From NCBI GenBank assembly GCA_913757435.1, contig CAJYDM010000006.1, positions 183,735-247,734 of the forward strand: a stretch of DNA of 64,000 nucleotides, given 5' to 3'. Shown one piece after another: positions 8,348-16,743 of the stretch. Made by a program: the position numbers and the translations under genes. Every line of letters starts with the position of its first letter. Positions within the stretch are counted from its first letter, which is position 1. The notes under the pieces were generated by a model. The model ran no database searches, was not told where the DNA came from, and was given only the letters and a program-made list of their open reading frames with translations. Origin of the DNA: Syntrophomonas sp. DTU019. GTDB lineage: Bacteria > Bacillota > Syntrophomonadia > Syntrophomonadales > Syntrophomonadaceae.

Positions 8348-8390
8348 TGCTGTATTTTTAACTTGCCATTCGCTGTACTTTTATTTTGCC
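8348..8390 (-). repeat. IS21 right-end transposase-binding repeats
   Basis: Read on the minus strand, GGCAAAATAAAAGTACAGCG begins at 8390 and GGCAAGTTAAAAATACAGCA at 8367, again spaced 23 bp. This is the mirror image of the left end and fixes the orientation of the element. Confidence 0.8.
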
Positions 8391-8412
8391 ATAGACACCA
8401 CTCCCCTCTTTC

Positions 8413-8840
8413 TTTTATATGGAGCGGTCGCCGTAGTATCTGCTGTCTTTCTTGATAATCGAACCTCCCATAAGAAGACAGTATGTGTTCAAACAACGCT
8501 GCATTAACGCTCTGAGGTACTGGTCGATAATAGCGGGCTAGGCCTGCCTAGATGGATTTGTGGCTGTGGAGAACACCTCGCGGTTGGAGCAGATCAATTC
8601 GGAGATTTGGCATCCAACTGTCTGGTGGATAAAGTGTGCAGACGTAGTGTATCGGCAGTAAAGTCTGATCTAATCCTGTGAAATGTCATTCAAGCTTTTA
8701 TTAATTTACTGAGACTATTACTTTTTATGAAGGTGCATTTCCGTTGGCCGATACCGTTTACCGCATTTTTGCGGCTTCCTGGCACTTCTGTTACAATAAG
8801 GTGGTATCTCAATATTCTGTTACGAAAGGAAAGGTCTGGC
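8413..8840. other. Non-coding stretch between the IS21 element and DUF503
   Basis: About 430 bp with no supported gene. A short stretch near 8510-8530 (CTCTGAGGTACTGGTCG) resembles part of the 302-bp module (TCTGAGGAGTACTGGCCG), but the match is too short to call. The frame of the following gene is open upstream to 8727, but that extension has no ribosome binding site. Confidence 0.5.
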
Positions 8841-9140
8841 GTGTATGTGATTTATGGTTACTGCGAACTATTTATGCCTTATGCCTCCACATTAAAAGAG
8901 AAACGCATGGTAGTCCGCAGTATTCAGGACCGCTTAAAGAAGCGCATCAATATTTCAATATTGGAAATTAAGTATAAAGATCTATGGCAGCGCGCTATGT
9001 TGGGTTTCGCAGCCGTCGCCGGGTCCCAAACCGATATAAACCTAATCCGTGAAGCCGTTCAGTCCACTCTCGATCTGCACCTCTCTGAGGCCGAAATTGT
9101 TGGTCTTCACTTCGAACTTATTCCCATAGTTACCGATTAA
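8841..9140 (+). CDS. DUF503 family protein (YlxP-like)
   Basis: A 99-residue protein of the DUF503/YlxP family, recognised from TLKEKRMVVRSIQDRLKKR, then NISILEI, the AMLGFAAVAGSQ segment and the C-terminal VGLHFELIPI. Family members are small alpha/beta proteins often encoded near ribosome maturation genes; the precise function is unknown. The start chosen is GTG at 8841, preceded by GAAAGGAAAGG. This gives the usual family length, whereas the longer frame from 8727 adds 38 residues without family similarity. The gene is isolated between IS21 and the peptidase gene. Confidence 0.85.
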   Translation: MYVIYGYCELFMPYASTLKEKRMVVRSIQDRLKKRINISILEIKYKDLWQRAMLGFAAVAGSQTDINLIREAVQSTLDLHLSEAEIVGLHFELIPIVTD

Positions 9141-9164
9141 AACCATACCTTTACATTATTTACC

Positions 9165-9193
9165 TTGACAGATGGGCAGGATTCTCCTAATTT
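9165..9193 (+). promoter_or_regulatory. Sigma-A-type promoter for the M14-like peptidase
   Basis: TTGACA at 9165-9170 and TAATTT at 9188-9193 are separated by 17 bp, about 70 bp before the start codon. The -35 is a consensus match and the -10 is weaker. Confidence 0.6.
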
Positions 9194-9260
9194 TTGTAGA
9201 ATTTTGTCACAACTTACTTTTTTGTAAAAAAGAATTTGTCAAGGAAAGGAATGAGTTATT

Positions 9261-10022
9261 TTGAAAAAAGTAAGCTTGCTGTTAAAACGTTGCTGTATTA
9301 TGACTTTGATTACATTACTTGCATTCTCTGGACTGGCTATAGCGGCCCCGATAGCACAGGCAGATACTGTTAAAACTGTTACCATCGCCTCTGGCACAAT
9401 ATATGCAACCCCTATGTATATTCGCGACAGTGGAAAACCCGGCCCTGTAGTTATGATCGTGGGTGGTGTGCACGGCAACGAACGCGCTGGATACACTGCT
9501 GCTGCCAAGGTTAAGAATTGGGACATTAAAAAGGGCAAACTAATAGTTTTGCCTAAGGCTAATAAAAAGGCTGTGGACCGGCACACCCGCACTTATAACG
9601 GTGACCTGAACCGTGATTTTCCGCAGGGGAAAAACCAATCTGCCGATACCAGCCTAGCTAGATCGATTTGGTCAGCAGTTAAGAAGTATGATGTTGACTG
9701 GCTGATGGACATGCATGAAGGCTACGGATATTGCAAGCGCACTAAATCAGTAGGCCAAAGCCTTATATACTACCCCAACAGCACCACCCAGACGATGGCC
9801 AGCGCTATTGTCAAAAACCTCAACAGTAATATTAGCACCTCTTACAAGAAGTTCAGCCTGTTCAGGTATCCTGTTAAAGGGAGTTTGGCCAGAGCGTCCG
9901 GACAGTACCTGGGGGTAAAGGCCTTTATCTTCGAAACCTGCGATGATCCTTCATTGAGTGTACGAGTGAATTATCAAACCAAGGCCGCTAATACCCTACT
10001 GTCGCGCCTGGGTATGCGCTAA
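9261..10022 (+). CDS. Secreted M14-like zinc carboxypeptidase / succinylglutamate desuccinylase-like protein
   Basis: A 253-residue exported protein. A basic start and a hydrophobic stretch (IMTLITLLAFSGLAIA) ending at AQADT form a signal peptide cut near residue 35. The catalytic domain shows the zinc ligands H-x-x-E in GGVHGNERAG (residues about 68-77), NRDFP, a third ligand in MDMHEG (about 150-155) and a likely catalytic glutamate in FIFETCD (about 226). This is the M14/AstE-AspA fold, removing a terminal amino acid or acyl group. Start is TTG at 9261 with AAGGAAAGGA ten bases upstream. Its 3' end overlaps the convergent amidoligase gene by 35 bp. The natural substrate is unknown; cell-wall or poly-amino-acid peptides are possible. 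Confidence 0.82.
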   Translation: MKKVSLLLKRCCIMTLITLLAFSGLAIAAPIAQADTVKTVTIASGTIYATPMYIRDSGKPGPVVMIVGGVHGNERAGYTAAAKVKNWDIKKGKLIVLPKANKKAVDRHTRTYNGDLNRDFPQGKNQSADTSLARSIWSAVKKYDVDWLMDMHEGYGYCKRTKSVGQSLIYYPNSTTQTMASAIVKNLNSNISTSYKKFSLFRYPVKGSLARASGQYLGVKAFIFETCDDPSLSVRVNYQTKAANTLLSRLGMR

Positions 10023-11685
10023 CCACCTCAAAGTGGGTGGACACCCGACGAATATGTTCCGGTCCGATAACCCTGGCCAAGTCAGGGTTATCGGTTTCTA
10101 AATCCGGGTAGAACAGGTTCTGGCTGTCTGTTCCTGGGATGACAATGCTTCTGGAAACACGCGCATTGCGCGGACTGCGCGTGCGAGCCATAAGCGAGCT
10201 GGCTTGCCTGCGCCGCGGTCGGTTATGGGTGGGGATTACATCAGACTCCAGTAGTGCAACGTCCGAAAAGTCCGATTCGAATTGGGTATCATCGAACGAG
10301 GCTTCAACCAGTTCTGCGTCGGTAAACCTTCCTGATTTTTTTTTTGTTTTTCCGCCTAATTTCCAGGTCTTGCGAAGATCCCGTTTTTCATCCCAGGATG
10401 CCTGGTTGTCTACCATCCATTTTAGAATGGAGATTTCCTCAATATATTTGCGTCCGAGATCAGTAGCTTCGATTTCAGCCCAGATCATAGGGAATACCTT
10501 GCGGAAATGGTCTTGATCCCCCCGGTAAAAAGCCTGCTGCGCCTGGGGATTATTGAGATAATTATGGTTTAGCTCGGGATAGTGGCTTATTACCACTTTA
10601 GCCAGACAAAGTACGGCTGTGGCTATTTCCCTGCTCACCAACCAGCTTCCGGGAGTGCGGTATTCGAATCCGCCGTGGCTTTTATTGCGATAGTCACTGA
10701 GCTTTCCATACCTTTTACGTCTTTTAACAGCGGTAGCCTGATTTTCAATCATGAAAACCGGTATACCGAGGTAATTGTCTAAAGCTCTCAATATAGCGGC
10801 GTTCAATTTTATGTTGCTAAAATGTATATGCCCGCCGATGGAATAGCCCGGAAAGGGTTGACTACCCGCTACCCATTTCACATTGGCGGAAGCGACCATT
10901 CGGTTGGCATAGCCCAAAGCCTCCCTAATGTTAAGCACTAAGTGCTGGGGCTCCGAATTAGGTCGAGGGCGTATTTCTGCGATAGGTCTCTGCTGCCGGT
11001 TAGGAATACGAATGGCATCACATCCTACAATACCGTCTCTGGGAAAATAATCGGAGGCAGCCACCATTCTCCCGCTTTTTCGGTTTACGAGCATAAATTC
11101 CGGATCCGCCCCTAGCTTCACTTCTTTGTGATTCATCAGGCAAATAGCCTGAAGCTTTTTTACCACCCGGTCCACATCCTTGGAGCGCAATTCCGGCGAT
11201 GTTTCCAGTCCAGCGATTTTCCACTTTCTTCTGTTGGTTAATACGACTTCGACCATTACCATATCAAGCCCCAATAATATGGAAACCTTCCGGGCTAGCT
11301 GCGCTGCCTTCATGTTTTCATTTTCTTTGATATATTTAGGTTTAGCTCCTTTTCCTTTAATCTCTACGCAAACCGATAGTATATCGAGATCGCAGACCAG
11401 GATCTTGTAAACCCGGTTGATATTATCTTCTTCAGTATCCAGGCACAGCACCCGGTTGGCCTGCAGAACATCAAAAGCCTGTTTCTGATTCATAGCCAGT
11501 TTCACTGCGGGACCGTTGTTAAACATACGGGTGGGGCCGGGATGAGTACGCAAGTCGATTTGAAGATATTCAAGTCCTATAAAAGTAGTTTCACTGGTTT
11601 GAACGTTAATGTCGTCGGTTTGCTCCAGTCGTTCAACCAATTGCCTACCAGTGGTGCTGGCAGCGTATAGAAGTTGGATATTCAT
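9988..11685 (-). CDS. Putative amidoligase (COOH-NH2 ligase, glutamine-synthetase-like fold)
   Basis: A 565-residue protein. The core at about residues 190-400 shows the motifs of the GS-like amidoligase family (PF14395 type): GADPEFMLVNRKSG, EIRPRPNSEP, SIGGHIHFSN and FEYRTPGSWL. Such enzymes join carboxyl and amino groups using ATP and are typically paired with YheC/YheD ATP-grasp ligases, as here: the ATP-grasp gene is 16 bp upstream on the same strand. The first 180 residues are a separate N-terminal domain. The last 110 residues form an acidic then arginine-rich low-complexity tail (RPRRRQASSLMARTR) that looks disordered. Substrate unknown. A peptide- or protein-tagging role in spore or envelope is inferred. 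Confidence 0.8.
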   Translation of the reverse strand: MNIQLLYAASTTGRQLVERLEQTDDINVQTSETTFIGLEYLQIDLRTHPGPTRMFNNGPAVKLAMNQKQAFDVLQANRVLCLDTEEDNINRVYKILVCDLDILSVCVEIKGKGAKPKYIKENENMKAAQLARKVSILLGLDMVMVEVVLTNRRKWKIAGLETSPELRSKDVDRVVKKLQAICLMNHKEVKLGADPEFMLVNRKSGRMVAASDYFPRDGIVGCDAIRIPNRQQRPIAEIRPRPNSEPQHLVLNIREALGYANRMVASANVKWVAGSQPFPGYSIGGHIHFSNIKLNAAILRALDNYLGIPVFMIENQATAVKRRKRYGKLSDYRNKSHGGFEYRTPGSWLVSREIATAVLCLAKVVISHYPELNHNYLNNPQAQQAFYRGDQDHFRKVFPMIWAEIEATDLGRKYIEEISILKWMVDNQASWDEKRDLRKTWKLGGKTKKKSGRFTDAELVEASFDDTQFESDFSDVALLESDVIPTHNRPRRRQASSLMARTRSPRNARVSRSIVIPGTDSQNLFYPDLETDNPDLARVIGPEHIRRVSTHFEVVSAYPGATVGY

Positions 11686-11701
11686 AGGCTAGACCTTTCT
11701 G

Positions 11702-13006
11702 TCAGTTTCTTCTTTGTTCTGCAGCCGCAAATATGCAGTAGTCTATCAAAAGCTGCAGATGGCGTCGGCGAATATCTGTTTCGTCGAAATGAGTTGGCTT
11801 GGAGTTTACCTCCAGAATCCACATCTTGCCCTGCGAATCAATGCCGATATCCATGGAGACGATAGCAAGGTTTAGGCCTAATCGCTCTTCTAGTAGTGCG
11901 GGAACATGGCTGCAGATGAAACTGAGCTGATCTCTAAGCCCGGTTCTGGTGCTTGGGCTGGGAAAGGTTTGCCTTATTACCGTTTCATATGTTTCAGCCC
12001 GTCCTCCGTTAGGAATATGAGTTACAAATTGGCCCTTGCCTGCAACCCGGAATGCGGCTCCAGTATGAACCCAGGCACCGCTGCCATCCTTTTGAAACTG
12101 AGCGCGCATATCAAATACGTTGCCTTTTAGGGTACATAGTTTAATACCGCGCTGCAGCAGACCGTCTCTATTACCCATCTCTTCTTTCAGCAAGTTATAC
12201 AAGTTATCAACAGAACTGCATTTTTTCCACTTGGTTGGCTTTGCTGATGTTGCCACAGAAAAACCGCTGCCCTTAGGTACTATCTTGATAATGCCTTTCC
12301 CCAGGGAACCATGATCTGGTTTTAGTAAGACCTCCTCACACTGCTTTAACATAATATTCAGGTTTTTATGAGTGAACTGTAAGGTCAAGGGAAATAAGCC
12401 ACATACCTCAGGCACAGCGCTTAATGTCTCATAAACCTCCCATTTGTACAGGAAACGGCTGTTGAAAAGGTGAATCGCCGGATCATCTTGAAATTGTTTC
12501 AACAGCCCTTCAATATGAGCGGTGTTCTCTAATCTGCGCCTGCGAATCCGGTTGTAGACGATATCAGGACGAGGAAAGAGACTGGTGTACCACTTATTGG
12601 CAGCGTTGAGGCTTATGCCTTTGATCATGCCGTTCTTTTTCCCCACCCCAGAGGCGTTGAACAGATAAATCAATACCCCGCGCTTTCGAGCGTATTTGAC
12701 CATCTCCCGGTATATCTTGGCCTCATACGGACCGGGATGTCCCTCTGGTCTGAGAGAGCTAATGAGAATGCCGATTACAGGCCCTAGATATAAGCCTTGG
12801 AAATCAGCATAATAGATAAGATATGGCCTGGCGGGAATATGCAAACGCCGTGCCAGCGCTGGAGATATGGAGATAAGACGGCGTTTACTATCTACTGCTA
12901 AGTCAGGCTCATTGACCGGGTTGAGGTGATTGCCAGCATGAGCCATATATCTTGAGTTTTGGTGGTGTTTGGGTATATCTAGTTCAATAGCAGAATGTTT
13001 TCGCAT
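11702..13006 (-). CDS. YheC/YheD-family ATP-grasp protein, copy 1
   Basis: A 434-residue ATP-grasp ligase. Visible motifs are LLKPDHGSLGKGIIKI (ATP-binding glycine loop, about residue 230), VFDMRAQFQKDG (about 300) and the metal-binding end MWILEVNSKPTHFDE (about 405-418). N-terminal family segments IYYADFQGLYLGPVIGIL and PDIVYNRIRRRRLEN are present. In Bacillus the YheC/YheD proteins are linked to the spore; the reaction is not known but ATP-grasp enzymes form amide bonds through acyl phosphates. It forms an operon with the amidoligase 16 bp downstream. Two paralogues lie at 20433 and 21826. Confidence 0.88.
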   Translation of the reverse strand: MRKHSAIELDIPKHHQNSRYMAHAGNHLNPVNEPDLAVDSKRRLISISPALARRLHIPARPYLIYYADFQGLYLGPVIGILISSLRPEGHPGPYEAKIYREMVKYARKRGVLIYLFNASGVGKKNGMIKGISLNAANKWYTSLFPRPDIVYNRIRRRRLENTAHIEGLLKQFQDDPAIHLFNSRFLYKWEVYETLSAVPEVCGLFPLTLQFTHKNLNIMLKQCEEVLLKPDHGSLGKGIIKIVPKGSGFSVATSAKPTKWKKCSSVDNLYNLLKEEMGNRDGLLQRGIKLCTLKGNVFDMRAQFQKDGSGAWVHTGAAFRVAGKGQFVTHIPNGGRAETYETVIRQTFPSPSTRTGLRDQLSFICSHVPALLEERLGLNLAIVSMDIGIDSQGKMWILEVNSKPTHFDETDIRRRHLQLLIDYCIFAAAEQRRN

Positions 13007-13347
13007 GACATGCCCCTTGTTAATTCTCTACTCTCATCATATGAGTAATGGCTATATACCGTGATTGTTGTGTACACTGGAAAACAAAATTAAATGGGGC
13101 TGTCTGTATGTCTAAAATGGATATTAAGGGAACAGCAAGCGGGGGCAAGAATGTGCCAGTCAACTTAATTGTCAACCGTCTCTCAAGATCGGAAAGTGCG
13201 AAGTAGGGTTGCATAATACGTGAACGAAGGACCTGGCCCATCATATTGACCTTTTGATAAGCCTCACACAAAAAGAGGCTGCCTTCGTAAGACAGCCCCA
13301 TGGTTTTACAACCGTTTAGTTTGTCGGTTTACCCCGCCGGTTTAACT
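13007..13347. other. Intergenic region with no supported gene
   Basis: About 340 bp between the ATP-grasp gene start and the YchF-like gene stop. Apart from the terminator at 13270-13298 I see no motif. A minus-strand frame at 13020-13301 overlaps that terminator, has no ribosome binding site and is not called. Confidence 0.55.
13270..13298 (-). terminator. Rho-independent terminator of the ychF-like gene
   Basis: On the minus strand GGGCTGTCTTA and its partner AAGGCAGCCT form a strong GC stem with a tight loop, followed by TCTTTTT. It lies 50 bp past the stop codon at 13348. Confidence 0.85.
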
Positions 13348-14412
13348 TTACACGTTAAAGCGGAAATGAATTATATCGCCATCGGTCACTACATACTCCT
13401 TGCCTTCAAGTCGAAACAGGCCCTTCTCTTTTACTGCTGCCATGCTACCCAGTTCATGAATATGTTCATAGGACACTACTTCTGCTCTGATAAATCCACG
13501 CTCTATATCGCTATGGATCTTGCCGGCGGCCTTCCTGGCCGGGCTGCCTGCGGTTACCGTCCAGGCTTTGACTTCATCTTCTCCAACGGTGAAGAAGGAG
13601 ATCAGGTCGAGGCTCCGATAGACGGTGCGGGCTACCCTTACCATGCCGGGCTCTTTCAAACCTAGTTCCTGCATGAACTCAGCTCGTTCATCCCCATCTA
13701 ATTCAGCGATATCCCGCTCTATGGCAGCCGATACCTCCACATAAGGGAGTTGATGGCCTTCCAGGTATGATCTGACTTCGTCCTGGCCGGGATAAAGGTC
13801 AGCTTCCAGATGATTCTCCCCAATGTTCAGACATACCAGCATAGGCTTGGTGGTCAAAAACTGGTATGACAATAAGAGTTCGGCCTCTTCCTGATCCAGT
13901 TCAACGCTGGAAAGGGGCTGCTCATGCTCCAAAGCCTGCTGCAGTTTGTGCAAAAGAGCCAATTCTTTTTCCTGGCCCTTTTTCTTTTTACTTTCTTCTA
14001 TGCGCTGTATGCGGCGTTCCACCAGTCCAAGGTCAGCCAGGAGTAGTTCATAATGGATGTTTTCGATGTCGCCTACCGGGTCCAGCTTATCACCTTGATA
14101 AGGTACATTCGGGTCTTCGAATACCCGCACTACATGCAAGAGAGCGTCGGCTTTGCGCACCGTATCCAAAAACACTGCCGCAGCCTTCTCACTGCCCGGA
14201 CTTAGCCCAGGTATATCCACCATTTCTAATTGCGCATAGGTGGTCTTCTTCGGTTTGTAGAGGGCAGAGAGCCAATCCACCCTGTTGTCGGGGACTCGTG
14301 CCATGGCGGTGTTGGTTTTTCCCACACTCAGGGTCTTGACCTTACTCTCCGTCATCAGTTCAAATATGGTGGATTTGCCCGCCAAAGGCAATCCAATTAT
14401 TCCGAGTTGCAT
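13348..14412 (-). CDS. YchF/OLA1-like P-loop GTPase-ATPase (divergent)
   Basis: A 354-residue Obg-superfamily protein. P-loop GLPLAGKST is at residue 7, G3-like DIPGL near 67, and NIGE replaces NKxD near 198, the change that makes YchF bind ATP rather than GTP. A helical KKKKGQEKE region in the middle and a C-terminal TGS-type domain (FFTVGEDEVKAWTV to VVTDGDIIHFRFNV) complete the architecture. YchF proteins associate with ribosomes and stress responses. Canonical YchF has GLPNVGKST and DIAGL, so this belongs to a divergent subgroup. The start has AAGGAAGGA upstream. It follows the M24 peptidase gene by 90 bp. Confidence 0.85.
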   Translation of the reverse strand: MQLGIIGLPLAGKSTIFELMTESKVKTLSVGKTNTAMARVPDNRVDWLSALYKPKKTTYAQLEMVDIPGLSPGSEKAAAVFLDTVRKADALLHVVRVFEDPNVPYQGDKLDPVGDIENIHYELLLADLGLVERRIQRIEESKKKKGQEKELALLHKLQQALEHEQPLSSVELDQEEAELLLSYQFLTTKPMLVCLNIGENHLEADLYPGQDEVRSYLEGHQLPYVEVSAAIERDIAELDGDERAEFMQELGLKEPGMVRVARTVYRSLDLISFFTVGEDEVKAWTVTAGSPARKAAGKIHSDIERGFIRAEVVSYEHIHELGSMAAVKEKGLFRLEGKEYVVTDGDIIHFRFNV

Positions 14413-14502
14413 CGTTTTTTCCTTCCTTGATTTGTTGATGTGTTTTTATCAATATCCACTGCCGTTTGATTTTAGCATAAATCCAGTGTCGTTTCCTTAT
14501 TC

Positions 14503-15690
14503 TTATTCTACATAGCCAATCACCTGCGGGGTGATGCTCAAGCATTCCGGGCCGTTTTCAGTCATCACATAGGTGCTCTCGGTCCCAATAGCCCCTTCCT
14601 CAAAGACGAACTTGGGCTCCATGGCGAACACCATTCCAGGCAATATGGGGGTCTTTAGCCCGGGGGCAAAAACCGGCATCTCATCGGTCTCTAAGCCTAC
14701 GCCATGACCCACAAAGCGGGCGCGCTCCTCTTTGTAGCCCAGGAAAAACTCTTCATTGCCTGATTCCTTGGCGAGTTTAACTGCCAAATGATAAAGCTCT
14801 TCAGCAGGGGTCCCTGGTTTAAGGATGGATAACATCTGTTCATTTATCATCATAGCATCATTATAGGCCTGCTCCAGTTTGGGTGACAGCTTGCCCAGGC
14901 AGAATACCCTGGTCTGGTCGCCGCAATAGCCATTGGCCACACCTACATAGTCAATAAATACCACCTCATCACGCTTGAGTTGTGCATTGCCCGCGCCCTG
15001 TGGCCAGGCTGGGGTAAGGCCGATGCCGCTCACCGAGCCGTCCATGCCGCTGGCGCTGCAGCCGGAACCGCCAAAACAGACATTGCCCAGGTAGTAGTCC
15101 TGGTTAAAGGCTCGCATTTTGGCGTTGCCGATCAAACCGGCTCTTCGCATGGCTGCTTCCAAATAGCTGGCCAGTTCCACTTCCCTTATCCCTTCACGCA
15201 GGACCCGAGGCACTTCCTTGAATCCGGCATCTAAGATTTGCATGGCGGCCCGTATTTGGTCTATTTCAAAAGGCGATTTTATCATGCGTATCTTCCTGAA
15301 CAAGGAACTGACATCGGAAAAAACCACATCGGGAAAAGCCCTTTCGTAAGCATGCAGATTACTCACCGGCAGAACATCGAATTCCAAGCCGAGGCGTTTG
15401 AGACTACTATGCCCAAAATCGCTCAAGACCCCGGGCAGGTCTTTGACCCCTCTGATGGGCACCACATTCTTGAGCGGTGATTCCTCTCGTCCGCGGCGCA
15501 GGCTTTTGCGAATCATCAAGACCGGTTCGCCTGATGCAGGAACGAAAAGTTGCGCATTCTGTACCGTTCCCGCCAGATAGAACATGTCACTGTTCAAAAC
15601 CACGATGGCCCCGTCAAGACTCTTTTCCATCATCTCTTGTTGAAACTTTTTGACCCTGTCATAGATCTCTTCTCTTGGCGTTAATAACAT
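14503..15690 (-). CDS. M24 family Xaa-Pro aminopeptidase
   Basis: A 395-residue two-domain metallopeptidase. Residues 1-150 are the creatinase-like N-domain (DGAIVVLNSDMFYLAGTVQNAQLF) and residues 160-395 the pita-bread catalytic domain. Metal ligands and nearby residues are seen in FIDYVGVANGYCGDQTRVF (two aspartates), VGHGVGLETDEMP (histidine) and FAMEPKFVFEEGAIGTESTYV (two glutamates). It likely removes N-terminal residues before proline or acts as a dipeptidase. GGAGG and AGGAG precede the ATG by about 7 bases. It is transcribed toward the YchF-like gene. Confidence 0.9.
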   Translation of the reverse strand: MLLTPREEIYDRVKKFQQEMMEKSLDGAIVVLNSDMFYLAGTVQNAQLFVPASGEPVLMIRKSLRRGREESPLKNVVPIRGVKDLPGVLSDFGHSSLKRLGLEFDVLPVSNLHAYERAFPDVVFSDVSSLFRKIRMIKSPFEIDQIRAAMQILDAGFKEVPRVLREGIREVELASYLEAAMRRAGLIGNAKMRAFNQDYYLGNVCFGGSGCSASGMDGSVSGIGLTPAWPQGAGNAQLKRDEVVFIDYVGVANGYCGDQTRVFCLGKLSPKLEQAYNDAMMINEQMLSILKPGTPAEELYHLAVKLAKESGNEEFFLGYKEERARFVGHGVGLETDEMPVFAPGLKTPILPGMVFAMEPKFVFEEGAIGTESTYVMTENGPECLSITPQVIGYVE

Positions 15691-15745
15691 TACTTACTCC
15701 TCCCTCCTAATACTGAAAAACCGATGCTCTTTTGTTTAATTAGTT

Positions 15746-15765
15746 AACATAATACTCGTTATGTT
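15746..15765. promoter_or_regulatory. Perfect inverted repeat upstream of the peptidase gene
   Basis: AACATAA and TTATGTT are separated by TACTCG, a 20-bp dyad 55 bp before the peptidase start codon. Shape and position fit a repressor operator; no regulator is known. Confidence 0.45.
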
Positions 15766-15861
15766 TTCTAAACCGGGTTGCCTGTCTTATCCTAAAAGTA
15801 AAAGCAGGGAGCATTGAACCCGCAAATGAGGTTAAATTACTCCCCGTTGGCCTGAAACAGG

Positions 15862-16701
15862 TCATTTCAAGGTTATTTCACCGAAAGACACAATAAAGAA
15901 AATGCCATTCACCATAATTCCCAGGGCTAGTATGGCATAGCCACCTCCTGCGGAAAACTGGTAAAGGCGAGCTGCATTGCTGGTGTTGAAAAAGAACAGG
16001 CCTACTGCCAGCACCAACAAAAGAATCACCAGTTTGGGCGCTCCCGAACCTGGGAAAAACACCAACAAATAGATGGCATAGGCCAACAGCATCCATACAT
16101 TGATGCTCTTCAACAGCCGGTAAGTATAGTCGTTCTTCTCCGATTCCCCACGAACTTCTTCGGGCATTTCATCGATGTTGATTACTTCGATTTCTTTTTG
16201 AGCATGGTCAGCGATGTACTGCAGCATATCTTCATACATTTCAGCCGGAGGGGTAATCCCGAAAAATCCCACATTACTCTTGATATAGATGAAGCCTTTG
16301 TCAGGATAGGTGGCGTACATGCGGATCGGCCCCAGTCCCTTGGCTATATACAGCCCCACCTGATAACCGGGCCAGTCTGCCCCGACAATGGAACAGAGAT
16401 TACATTGGCCCTCCACTCTAATTACGTGGGTAATCTCTTTCCATGGCACCACCTTGGTGTAAGCCCCCCATTGCAGGATCAGGCCTTTCTCCCCTGCCTT
16501 ATAGGCGAGATTAAACGCTCCTGCGGCTAGAAAGGCGAACACCAGCATAAAAAGGTAGGTGGGAGCTAGAAGCATAATTTTTAAGACCTTGTCTTCAGGC
16601 CCGAGCGAGTAGTTTATCCCCCACAAAGCCAGTATAAATGCTGCTATAATGACGATTACTGTGAACCATACCCCAACTCCAGGTTTGGCGCGATACTCCA
16701 T
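15862..16701 (-). CDS. Membrane protein with bacterial PH-like domain
   Basis: A 279-residue protein. Two membrane segments lie near the N-terminus (FTVIVIIAAFILALWGI and LLAPTYLFMLVFAFLAAG), followed by a soluble beta-rich domain starting GLILQWGAYTKVVPWKEITHV that resembles the bacterial PH domain family (PF10882 type). Three to four further membrane segments follow at the C-terminus (NVWMLLAYAIYLLVFF, LVILLLVLAVGLFFF, YAILALGIMVNGIFFIVSF). Function unknown. The start at 16701 is chosen because GAGGAG lies 10 bases upstream; an upstream in-frame start at 16728 is possible. It lies 42 bp after the dehydrogenase gene on the same strand. Confidence 0.7.
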   Translation of the reverse strand: MEYRAKPGVGVWFTVIVIIAAFILALWGINYSLGPEDKVLKIMLLAPTYLFMLVFAFLAAGAFNLAYKAGEKGLILQWGAYTKVVPWKEITHVIRVEGQCNLCSIVGADWPGYQVGLYIAKGLGPIRMYATYPDKGFIYIKSNVGFFGITPPAEMYEDMLQYIADHAQKEIEVINIDEMPEEVRGESEKNDYTYRLLKSINVWMLLAYAIYLLVFFPGSGAPKLVILLLVLAVGLFFFNTSNAARLYQFSAGGGYAILALGIMVNGIFFIVSFGEITLK

Positions 16702-16743
16702 GTTGCCCATTCTCCTCTCCAAGGCCAAATGATTTCTATAGTA

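Larger units (their letters stand above)
5961..8412 (-). mobile_element. IS21-family insertion sequence
   Basis: A complete-looking element with istA and istB in the usual order and a 4-bp overlap. Each end carries two copies of a roughly 20-bp motif (consensus GGCAA.TAAAAATACAGCA) spaced 23 bp apart: 5986 and 6009 on the left, and on the minus strand from 8390 and 8367 on the right. Multiple terminal transposase-binding repeats are characteristic of IS21. The outer ends (near GGGGGGCC on the left and CCCCTC on the right) are approximate, and I could not define a target duplication. Confidence 0.85.

Noticed and set aside
8314..8496. Minus-strand 60-codon frame across the IS21 right end
   Set aside because: It consists of terminal transposase-binding repeats and has no coding features.
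8505..8560. Another copy of the 302-bp module right of the IS21 element
   Set aside because: Only about 18 bases resemble the module (CTCTGAGGTACTGGTCG), too little to support it.
13020..13301. 93-codon minus-strand frame between the ATP-grasp and YchF-like genes
   Set aside because: It overlaps the ychF terminator, has no ribosome binding site and no protein-family signal.
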